DNA of 60,000 nucleotides from Mesostigma viride. Its lineage: Eukaryota; Streptophyta; Mesostigmatophyceae; Mesostigmatales; Mesostigmataceae. The translations under genes and the position numbers were made by a program. Below, piece by piece: positions 51,131 to 60,000 of the stretch. Each line of letters begins with the position of its first letter. Positions within the stretch are counted from its first letter, which is position 1. Below the pieces are notes generated by a model. It did not search any database. It was given only the letters and a program-made list of their open reading frames with translations, and was not told the origin of the DNA. The DNA lies in contig RPFO01000165.1 of assembly GCA_009746045.1 (NCBI GenBank), positions 684,001-744,000 on the forward strand, given 5' to 3'.

Positions 51131-51845
51131 TATACAGCACCTAAATACTGCACAACTGCAACCTGCTATGGCTGACATGCAAGCAACGTCGAGTAGGATG
51201 GCGGTCTTAGAGAGGCTGGGCAGAGGTCGGTAGAAATAAGTGGAAAACTGGCAGAAACTAGGTAGAAACACGATATACTTACGCCTGCAAGCACTATTGA
51301 GCCGGTGGCAGAGGCCATTTCCAGGGAAATACAGCATACCGTAGCAATAGCCACGGTCACGCCTTACGCTATTTGCAGGCACCATCATGCCCGGAGCTAC
51401 CCAATAAAAAGTCTGCACAAATCTCGGTTTAGCCGAGAGTCTGGGCGTTCGGAATGAATAAACATGTGTTAAGAAGTCGAAACACCATGGAAATACCAAG
51501 CATGGTGCCGCAGCAGACCCGAGTCTTGGCGTAATAATATGTATGCCGGTTTCCAGGGGTTCCGCATGAAAGTTGGGTGAGAAACTGGAAAAAACTACGT
51601 TTCCTTTGCCCCAGTACCTCAACAAACTCGTAGAAACCTAATTATCAACCTTTGAACGCATAATCATGGTCGTGCCACCCAACAGCCACTGAAATTCGCG
51701 CGAAAACTGGCGAGATCTACCTGCCGCCATCGCCGTCGTCTTCACCTTCGTCCCGCGAAAATGCCTGATTTCAGTGGTACATATTTGTTTGCAGCTGTCA
51801 CAAAAAAAATCCAAAAAATACCAGGATTTTTTCTTGAGTTCTACG
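51131..51845. other. Intergenic stretch
   Basis: No supported gene. Open minus-strand frames here extend the LINE frame by chance. Confidence 0.4.
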
Positions 51846-51849
51846 GGAT

Positions 51850-52110
51850 GTAAGGAGGCCGTCCACCGAGTTTCAGACCAAAAATCTCGTATCTACTGTG
51901 CCTGCCACGTGTCAGATTACAACGCGATACATCGCGTTCTAACCCTACAACGCGATACATCGCGTTGTAAAAAAACACGGGTTAATCCTAAAAACGAGAA
52001 ACGAGAAAAATACGCCTCGAGCCAAACAGTAGAAAAACGAGATACATTCGTTCTATCCCTACAACGCGATACACCGCGTTGTAAAAAAACACGGGTAAAA
52101 CATGGTTGTC
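51850..52110. repeat. Repeat D fragment, copy 3
   Basis: CCGTCCACCGAGTTTCAGACC and TCTCGTATCTACTGTGCCTG match the start of D copy 1 (38358-38430). The block ACGAGAAACGAGAAAAAT matches about 40175. Three units of TACAACGCGATACA(T/C)CGCG follow each other, a small tandem array. Confidence 0.7.
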
Positions 52111-53690
52111 TCCTTGATACATGTACATGGGCGCGGGCCTCGTCAGCTAAGCCTTACCAATCAACACTTCTGCTATGGTCCCCTAAGCTGGGGTTGCTGG
52201 GGCGGCGGGGGTCGCCTGCCAGGGCTTGTGGTCGATGTAGCAGCATCCAAACAGTGGACTAATACTTGTAGCGTACGAAATAAGTGTGGAAAAATTGTCA
52301 TCATGGCATCATCGTCAATAATCTCACGCAAAATAACACAATAGGAAGCTTATAAAGGAAAGTAGATTAATGGCATGAAAAGGCTTTCGAGGTTGCATGC
52401 ACAACCACATTTCTAGCAATGCGCATGTACTCTCATTTGCCTCACTGTATAAAACATTAGCACGGGCAGCAAACTGCGTGGTCACCTTTGCGGCATTCGC
52501 CTCGCGTACCGCATGAACCTGCATAACACCCCACCAAGGCCCACGAGTTGTCCCACGGCCATAGAATTGTCATGCGAGCGGGAAACCCTATCCCTTGCGA
52601 AAAGCATGGTGAGTGTGGCAACAACAAACCGCACTAAACAGAAACGCACAAGACCAGAAGTATGGCTTGATGTGTGTCCGCTTTGCCCCATGAATTTGTT
52701 CCCTGCACAGATTCCACACATCATCGAAACATCCAAAGGGATCCCCTTGAAAGCAGGGAAAGCGAAGATCAGCGAGGTGAATCCTAATTGTCGGGGCTGC
52801 GGTCCAGCCATAAACAGGCCCTTGGGGCATCCAGTGATACACCCCCTCCCTGTGACTGTAGCACGCTGCCTTGGTAGGGCGCGCAGGTCCGTCCTCTGGT
52901 TGGTAGATGACTCCATAATGCAGACCACCATCACGCGCCACCGGACATAACAGATGACCATGCATCACATCTGTGAGGACTCTGGGCCTTGCGCTCGCAG
53001 TACCCTGCCAGGATTAGGATTCCGCATCCAATCTTCCATGCCACGCATTACGTATGAAGGCCGCGGATGTCGTGGCAACACCACAGCAATAATATAACCC
53101 AGGCACCCACATGGCCGTTGGTAAGACAGTTGCCAAGACGTTCTGGTAATTCTCACCCCAAGGTGGCGTGGCAAAGCATGCACATGGCCGCCAGCTCAGG
53201 CCAGCATACCACCCAGCATTCCTTAGTCACCACTGACTCTCCCCTCTATCACCAGATCTCACCGCTGCCCAGCACACCAGGCCATTCGTCCATGGCCTGC
53301 ATCGTGAGCCCCACCATTACTATAAGGCCCAGGATGGCCTGGCCTGGCATTACCGTGCCCAACAGCCGGGACCCACTGCATCCATGCAATAATTGGCTCA
53401 CTGGCTTACACAACATGGGCCCCGCGGGGTCTCAACCCCCCACTTATCCTCCCACACACCCTGCCACTTCCACAACAGCCCATGAGGTTTGTTATGGGCC
53501 CCGCAACACCCCGATCCTCCACCTCCTCAACCGCCTTGCACGAGTGACAAATCGCACAAGAAAAGACTTCTCATACAGGTGCGAGCGAAGAACACTCTTT
53601 AAAAGTCCTCCACCGTACCCCAACGGCAACCTGCCCATGCTTGCCCTCTCCCTCGATACCCTAGATAAGAAGAATGTAACCAATGTCGAG
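52111..53690. other. Region downstream of SPAG6, no clear gene
   Basis: Overlapping open frames occur on both strands at 52480-52970 and 53067-53690 but none shows a known motif. On the minus strand, VARDGGLHYGVIYQPEDG looks more protein-like than the others. The segment GCCTGCCAGGGCTTGTGGT near 52215 recurs at about 19720 in the LINE ORF1 fragment, so a LINE relic may be present. Confidence 0.35.
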
Positions 53691-53696
53691 CCCCTC

Positions 53697-54033
53697 TCAC
53701 GCCTTGACAGCCATCGAGTCGAGCTTCTCCAGGAGCTGCTGGGAGTACCCGGGCGAGTAGTACTTGACCAGCTCCACCGGGTACACACTATTGATCACGT
53801 CGATGTGCTCCTTGAGCTTAGAGCCCGGCTGGCTATTCAGCTGCTGCACCTTAGCAAACCCGCCGCTTGTCACGAACGCGTGCCGCCCCTCGCCATCGTT
53901 GGGCAGCACCTTGGCCAGCTGCGCGAGCGTGTGCTTGAGCACGCTCTCCTCCAGGTACGGCTCCTGCAAGGGGGGGGGGGGGGGGGGGGGGAGCCAGGGA
54001 AAAGGGGGGAGGAGTGTGTGGAGTGTGTGTGGG

Positions 54034-54064
<31 letters not shown>

Positions 54065-56765
54065 GGGGGGGGGCGGGAAGACCATGGGAAAGGGGGTAGG
54101 AGTGGGGAGATGGGGGAAATGGGGCAGACAGTGAAGAGATAATGTCAGCAGCATGCCAGCAGGGAATGGCGGGATGCGGTGTCCTGTCCGTATCGCTGAT
54201 TTTCTAGTATCGCGTAAAATAACTAGCTTATAGACATATCAGGGGGTAATGCCAGGTCAACATAATAGGGCCAGCGTGGGGACAGTATCTGCACTGCTGA
54301 CCTAAACTATAAAACACCTCTGCTCCATATCACCGCAATCGCTATACCCGTGCTACCCAGGAGGCACAACTTTGCACTGGGAAACTTTGCCATGGGCAAA
54401 ACCAAGCAAGCCACCGCTCCCCCCTTTTTCTCCAGACCTCTTCCTGTGTAAGACCTTACAGCAGCACGTATTCACGGGGCCTCCATCTGTATGCCTTGCA
54501 GCCGGCTTGATGTCATCGTTATGGACGCCGGCACTACCTGCACCAATGAGCGTGCCAGCACTACCCTTAAGAGCGCCTAATCCCCATCCTAACGTGCACA
54601 AGCGCCTACCCCGCCTTACCTGCAAACTGGCCTACTACCCCAGCCGTACCCGCACGAGCGCGCACCCAGGCCTCACCTGCACGAGTGCGTCCAGAGCGGG
54701 CAGGTAGGTGAGCCGCTCAATGATCGCCTTGAGCGCGCGCTTGGACTTGGTCTTAAGGTCCTCGCTGCTCGACGGCGCCGCGTGCACGCCCACCAGCATC
54801 TGCAGCGCACCCGCGTCCGCCACCGCCTTGGCGTGGTCAGGAGAGTGGCGGCCCACCTGGCAGGGGGGGAGGGGGGAGTAGAAGGCAACCGGCAGGCAAG
54901 GTAGGGCAAGAGACAGGACACACGTGTCAGCAGGCATGAAGGGCAAAGCCGGTGTGAGTGCTCAAGTCCACTGCGTCGGTCCAAAAGGGGACACCAGGAA
55001 CTAGGAGGTATGAGCAGGTAGATACGACCGCTTGCTTGCATGTCTCAAGCCGCTATGGGATCACGCCACGTTTCCTCCAACAGCAATGTAAACTGGGAGG
55101 ACCTGCAATGGAAGCGGCCGATAGATCTTGACACAACAAATGAACACGGCTGAGGAATTAGAGCCCTTCTGAACCACCGACGTCAGAACTCTGACCTGCA
55201 CCGGCTCGGATTACAATTAAGCCGTAGCTCGGGGTCGGTTCTGTCGCGCGGCGCCCCTTCTGGCGACCCTATGTAGAAACCGACTTACAGACGGGTGGGT
55301 ACGAAGATATGTGGTTAGATTTCGCGCGGCGCGGCAGAATCACATCTTGGCGCCGCGTACGTAGCGCCGACAACCCACGAGCCACCCGATCTAAAGAGGT
55401 CCGCCGTACTTCTGAATTTTGTGAACCGGGCAGTCCATTTGCTTGTGCACCGCATTATCGAGGCGCGACGCCGGTTTAGTGCGGTGCATAAGCCGGGTCG
55501 GCGGTCGAAGGCGGTGGTTCAGAAGGGCTCTTTTGTGAAGCAACCATCCCTACTCTCAGATCCTTTGTTTTGATGCTACATAACTGTGCCGGTTGTCTGT
55601 ATGACATAAGCATGTATGAGTATATAGTATACAAGGTGACACATACGTGCATACCGATGAAACAAATCAAATTCACCTGTCCCAAGGACCATGCGCTGGC
55701 GCTCTTGACGTGGTCCTCCCGCTCCCTGTCAAGCGCGGTGCAGAGCGCAGGGAGCCCCTTGGACACGATGACGCCCAGCGCGAGCGTCTCGGAGAACGCG
55801 GCAATATAGCCCAGCGCCATGATGCCTGGGAGCCGGTTGTTGCCCTCGCTGTCGAGCGTGTAGTCGACGAGCGCGCCCACGCCGCCGTTGGACACTATGA
55901 GCTGCGCCAGTTCGGGCGTGTGCTTGGCGATCTCGCGCACGACCGTGGCCGCGTGCTTGCGCACCTGGAGGTCCACATCCTTGAGGCAGGTCAAGATCTT
56001 GGGCAGAATCTCGGCCTCCACGACCATCTCAGCCAGGTCCACGCTATGCTTGGCGATCTGGGATAGCGCGGAGCACACCTGGCGCTTGAGCTTGCCGTCG
56101 GGGTTCACGATCAGGGGGGCCAGGTAGGTGACCGCGCCGGCGTCGACCACGGATTGGGCGAGCTCGGGCGTGTGCTTGGCGATGTCGCTCAGCGCGGACG
56201 CGGCGATGCGCTTCAGGCTCAATTCGGGCTCTTGCACGCACAGCACTAGCAGGCCGGCGGCGCCGGCGTCGACGACGGATTGGGCTAGTTCCCGGTTATG
56301 CCGAGCGATGTACCCGAGCGCCCACGCAGCCGACTCCTTCACGCCAGGATCAAACTCCTCCAGGCATAGCACTAACGAATCTAATGCTCCCGAATCCACG
56401 ACCGCCTGGGCGAGAGGGGGGGAGTGTTTGGCAACCGCACGCAGCACGAAGGCTGCTGCCTTTTTGTAAAACCTGTTCTGCTCCGACAGGGAATAAACCA
56501 GCTGGGGCAGAATTTCGTTATTAACCACAGCCTCTGCTAGGTCGTCGCTGTAATTTGCAAGGCGTCCCAAAGCCAGCGCAGCAGATTGCTGAATGGACGG
56601 CACAACGTCCAACAGGAGCGGACGTAGGAGAGCCATAACGCCTGCGCTTTGCAAAGCCTCGATATTTTGAGGACGAGTGGCCAACTCTGCCACTGTCTGC
56701 ACGAACGAGACTCGCGACTTTTGGTACTGCTCAAATACTTGCAATACTGCCCTGGAGCTCGACAT
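53697..56765 (-). CDS. SPAG6: SPAG6/PF16 homologue, axonemal central-pair armadillo-repeat protein (3 exons, 511 aa)
   Basis: Exon 1 is 55677-56765 (363 codons), exon 2 is 54677-54856 (60 codons), exon 3 is 53697-53963 (88 codons plus TGA). Both introns are phase 0 with donors CAG|GTGAAT and CAG|GTGAGG and acceptors CTGCCAG and TTGCAG. The protein starts MSSSRAVLQVFEQYQKSRVS and shows PQNIEALQSAGVMALLRP, DDLAEAVVNNEILPQLVYSL, FVLRAVAKHSP, DIAKHTPELAQ and the conserved C-terminal YYSPGYSQQLLEKL. Armadillo repeats of about 42 residues span most of its length. Its 511 residues are close to the usual ~510. SPAG6/PF16 stabilises the C1 microtubule of the ciliary central pair and is needed for motility. 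All splice sites keep frame and no lesion is seen. Residues after SLGQ in an unspliced reading are intron. Confidence 0.95.
53970..53991 (+). repeat. G22 homopolymer in SPAG6 intron 2
   Basis: On the gene strand this is C22 followed by TTGCAG, so it forms the polypyrimidine tract of the exon 3 acceptor. Length calls at such runs are unreliable. Confidence 0.9.
54017..54073 (+). repeat. GT repeat and G26 run in SPAG6 intron 2
   Basis: Short GT dinucleotide arrays lead into 26 consecutive G (54048-54073). It is a candidate quadruplex and a likely assembly trouble spot. Confidence 0.9.
54857..55676 (-). other. SPAG6 intron 1 (820 bp)
   Basis: GT...AG intron with a C-rich polypyrimidine tract before CTGCCAG. 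No nested gene is seen. Confidence 0.85.
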
Positions 56766-57359
56766 TTTAGCTCCTTTCCGCTATGCTGGGCCGATTTCGG
56801 CTGTAGAGACCTGAGACGGAAGCCGAATGCAGCGCAATTGAAGTTACCCAAGCCGGCTACACTACAATGGGCGGGGCAAATATGCCATGAAATGCCGTGC
56901 TTGATTCCTCTTATCCATGCTAAACATTGACAAGTCAGGCGGCAACCTGGTAGCGCACGTCCGCCTTTACAGCATTGTTGCAATGATCTTTTTTTTTTCA
57001 ACTGGCGTGCACCGACGACATGGTCGGTCATAAACGGATCGCACGTTGAAACAAGTTATATTTAGCTCCCCCTGCCCCTGCTTCACCGCGAACCTGGGTT
57101 TTTGGAAATCACACCCCGTGTTGGCAACACCCGGTGACGGGTGACGGGTGACGCTAGGCTACGGTACGCGTCGATAAATACGGGTGGAAGGTACGAAAGG
57201 AACGGTGTGAGCCGATTAATACGGGTAACGCTTGCAGACGCGGCGGCATGAGCCGGAAACAAAGTGATTTGTGCAGGGACGAGACGAACGGACAGCGCAG
57301 CCTACTGGCTCATACTTGCGAAAACCGTGAGTGGGTCAAGGTGGCGGCCTGTGGGGCCA
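56766..57359. other. Region upstream of SPAG6
   Basis: It should contain the SPAG6 promoter; no TATA box is obvious. A T10 run is at 56989-56998 and three GGTGACG units at about 57131-57151. No gene seen. Confidence 0.4.
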
Positions 57360-57361
57360 TA

Positions 57362-57559
57362 CAGTCATTCACGCCTTAAGTTGGGTCGAATTGAATTCCG
57401 GCGCTCTAAGTTCAAAGTAGTTCAGAATACTATGTTTAAGTATCTTTAGTTAAAATTAGTAGAATTTAGTAGAGTCATTCACGCCTTAAGTTGGGTTCAC
57501 GCCTTAAGTTGGGTTGACCCCTCAAAAACCACGAACCCAACTTAAGGCGTGAATGACTG
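57362..57559. mobile_element. Mariner-like MITE (198 bp)
   Basis: The ends are perfect inverted repeats starting CAGTCATTCACGCCTTAAGT on the left and its reverse complement on the right (at least 25 bp), each flanked by TA (57360-57361 and 57560-57561), the target duplication of Tc1/mariner elements. Additional direct copies of the terminal sequence at about 57474 and 57488 suggest an internal tandem or nested copy. There is no transposase. Confidence 0.85.
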
Positions 57560-57572
57560 TACCATGCCAAGG

Positions 57573-58464
57573 CGGCCGCGTAAAGTGGTTATGAACGATG
57601 ATTTTGAACGTGGCGTAAAAAAGACTTCCTGGCCACCACCACAGTCCACACACCAGGCGGGAAAAATGATCGCTACGGCCAAGGTGAGGCTTCAAACAAG
57701 ATATCCCGCCCAGTCCATAAAGCTAAGAAGTAGGGTAGAAGGTGTCCGCGTACTCTTGTCAGCCTTGGCGAACGTTTTGAGGAACAGTCATTATTCCTTT
57801 CAGTTGGCTGGTGACTTGTCGAGATGGGCCCGGCCCGACCGAGCGGAGCCAGAGCCACCATTTTTCGTCTCCGGCTCGTTATGGCGCCAAGCCCATCATG
57901 ACCCATGCTTCATCCTTCATGTCTAAACAACCATGCACCCGGTTCTCGGTAGAGCTTGCCGCATCAAAGCACTATCGGGTTGAGCCGTCAGAGACTGCTA
58001 ACGTGTTCAAGGTTTCCTTTGTTGGAGAATGTTCAAATGTGAAGGAGAAGCTTGATCTGTGCTTGGATTCCCGTGGTCAGGCACAAAAGGAACGTTTGGT
58101 TACGACCGGGGAGGACGGCCATGTTTTGGGGTGCACATGCCAATTTCCAACCTTTCTAGGCCTCCCATGCCGCCATTGTTTAGCCGTTGAGGTGCATCTT
58201 CATCAGTGCAAGCAGGTGCCAATGCAATTGGTGTGCGATAGGTGGAAGCAACCCAAGCCGGAAACTATTGAGAGCCAGCTACACTTCCAACAGATGGTAA
58301 CTGTACACCCTGAGAACAGCCGTGGTGATGTTGTCAACGTGGATGTCGCTCAAGGCACAGAGCCTACGTATACTGACATTCTCGCTCACCTGAAGGCATG
58401 GGCTTCTTTGGCGCATGAGGGTCCTTGTGGCTCGGATTTTCTCAGGCATTGTAAGTCATACTAG
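57573..58464 (+). pseudogene. FAR1/MULE-type transposase fragment with SWIM zinc finger
   Basis: The best frame (57811-58464, first native ATG possibly 57898, MTHASSFMSKQ) contains GHVLGCTCQFPTFLGLPCRH, a SWIM finger (C-x-C ... C-x-H) followed by VPMQLVCDRWKQ, which resembles the (I/V)P-x-x-(Y/L)-x-x-x-RW block after the SWIM finger in MULE/FAR1 proteins. The upstream frame from 57573 (basic, PRRPRKVVMNDDFERG) may be its N-terminal region. The DDE catalytic domain is missing, so it cannot transpose; an exapted regulator is possible. It adjoins the MITE. Confidence 0.6.
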
Positions 58465-59900
58465 CAGCAGAAGACACTGGCATCAAGTCAGGTCAGTCAC
58501 AATGCGACATTGCCGCGAAGGGATGGAAGTGCTGCTCGCTTGGTAGAAAACCCTTTTAGGTCCTCCACCCCGTGGGCGGGGAAAACAACCACGTAAACAA
58601 AGAGCACAGCATCGATCCCAACGAGCCACCCACATCAAAACGCAAGTTCTCTGCGACTCTTGGTGGAAGCGTTGGCGGTGAGGCTACGGGTACTTCGAAG
58701 CGGGCCTGGGCCCGAGACGGGGTCGTTGCTTCTCTTGGTCACGACAACTGCCCTAGTCTAGCAATGCTGCGTCTGCTCCAAGTGTTGGCAATGCTTGTTC
58801 GCAACCCCAACTCCCATGAGTGAATATGAAACTGCAACCTCGATGCACCTTCACGAGGTCAATGCCCTCATGGATCATTGGGAGGTAGCTGCTGGCAATG
58901 TTGCTAGCATGGCAGCGCTTGCTATGTGCAATAGGGAAGGTGCAACTTCTATGCACCACAGACTGCCTACATCCTTTGTGGCACATCCATCTTCACGTTA
59001 ACAATCCTAAGCGGGACAACAAGCGTATCCTGGCTACATTTCATCTGTGTTTGCTGTAAGTTGATGCGTTTGCTCGGCCTTGAAACTTCGTATCAACATT
59101 GAACATCTTCATGCCGTAGTAGTGTAATGTGAGTATCTCAAACATATGTGCCGGGCCATTGTCTTGCTCCCGAACATTTTGCGGTGTTTGGCTTTAAGCA
59201 CTACAATGGAATGTTGGAGTTGTGGTGTCCATTGTAGTGCTTGTTGGCTGCCTCTATGATTTTGAGATGTGGCCTTGAATCTCATGTGTGTATTTTCTTT
59301 CAACGATGGACTTGAGTGCTTGGTTTCTTTGCATTACTTATACATGTGGCGCCAACTCATCCCAAATGTACAAGGCCTCCCCCAGACATGCAAGCATGCC
59401 CTTGTTGCCACACTTGCAGGTGCGGCGCATGGTGGACGGACCTACGTGGCGCTGCATGCGACATATCTTCTTGCTGCCGCGGCCCGGCTACTATTGCTAC
59501 ACTTATCATCAAGGCCGGATGTGGCATATCAGTGCTGCCATCATCATAATTCTTGGCAAGGTTTGAAGCTCCATCAGCCATCATGGTGTCGACAGTAGGC
59601 CTAGTGGCCCTTGCTTGCGATGGAGCCGTGGTGCCATCACTTCCCCCGGTGGACATCTGTGCTTCCCATCAGTTCCAACGTTCACTACATGTACGTTGAG
59701 CCACTCATGTTGACGGTGGTTCAACCATGGTTGAAGTCAGCCTGAAGTGGCTGGCTTGGCATGTGCCGATGTAGTGGCTAGACGAGTAGTGGGCTCTCAA
59801 CCCACTCCGGTGCAAAAAGCGAATATGTTCCCTGGTACTTTGACATGTAAGGCTTTTTTGGAGAAAGCTCGTGTAGGCTGTCCAACCAAGTGGTGGATTC
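58465..59900. other. Gene-poor right flank
   Basis: A short frame at 58572-58823 (NEPPTSKRKFSATLGGSVGG) may be the tail of the preceding transposase-like gene. Otherwise only unsupported short frames are seen. Confidence 0.35.
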
Positions 59901-59902
59901 AA

Positions 59903-59980
59903 TGGCCGCCGCCGCCTCCTCCTCCGGGCCGCCGCTGCCGCCACCGCCTTAGCCGGGCCGCCGCCGCCGCTGGCGTTGGG
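59903..59980. repeat. GCC/CCG-rich trinucleotide tract
   Basis: Imperfect CCG/GCC/CCT triplets near the window end, low-complexity in all frames. Confidence 0.7.
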
Positions 59981-60000
59981 TAGTGCCATGCATTGTGGTA

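Noticed and set aside
51140-51625. N-terminal extension of LINE ORF2
   Set aside because: Composition changes at about 51130 and no LINE motif lies upstream; the open frame is chance.
53067-54134. 355-codon plus-strand ORF
   Set aside because: It is antisense to SPAG6 exon 3 and its intron homopolymers, and its C-terminus is poly-Gly from the G runs.

Overview
This is a eukaryotic nuclear window dominated by transposable elements. The only clearly intact host gene is a three-exon, minus-strand SPAG6/PF16 homologue (53697-56765), an armadillo-repeat protein of the axonemal central pair. The organism therefore builds motile cilia. Together with the Copia load, a retroelement-type cytosine methyltransferase and a FAR1/MULE-type SWIM finger, this suggests a flagellated green alga, but the sequence alone does not fix the species.

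Layout. 1-1228: gag start, tRNA-iMet-type primer site and LTR of a minus-strand canonical Copia element (G), inserted into an older Copia copy (A2, 1229-~6060). A2 also carries a small non-coding LTR element (C, 2345-4577, TSD CAGGG). 6061-9990: decayed PHD-finger-like gene cut by the A2 LTR, a 128-bp duplication and gene-poor DNA. 10040-13250: methyltransferase fragment, GCN repeats, possible spliced exons, a ~175-bp satellite, an unknown ORF. 13253-17055: partial C LTR fused to a 5'-truncated Copia copy (B2). 17056-20250: unknown ORF pair and a LINE ORF1 fragment. 20428-36719: Copia element B (TSD CAATA), whose gag is split at codon 8 by a complete element A (21974-30424, TSD GCAAG). 37170-38345: second methyltransferase pseudogene. 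38358-48240: two copies of a ~1.9-kb repeat (D), the second split by Copia element F (41724-47875, minus strand, TSD TCGGC). 49197-51130: LINE ORF2. 51850-53690: D fragment and gene-poor DNA. 53697-56765: SPAG6. 57362-57559: mariner-like MITE. 57570-58464: SWIM-finger transposase fragment. The remainder has no clear gene.

The most interesting content is the biology shared by Copia families A, B and F. (1) Their LTRs end AGTT...AACT instead of TG...CA, with 5-bp target duplications. (2) The sequence directly after each 5' LTR is not complementary to a tRNA 3' end. Instead it is perfectly complementary, starting at the first internal base, to the loop of a hairpin in the same element's 3' UTR (10, 9 and 12 nt in A, B and F; three unrelated sequences). 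This suggests a self-encoded reverse-transcription primer. (3) The protease lies between integrase and reverse transcriptase and has DTN/DTQ instead of DTG/DSG. (4) The reverse transcriptase box is HGDD. (5) In A and B, gag and pol share a frame and are separated by one UGA followed by CUR, a leaky readthrough context. (6) A and B carry an extra ORF before gag. Several frameshifts lie at or near homopolymers, so some apparent pseudogenes may be assembly errors.
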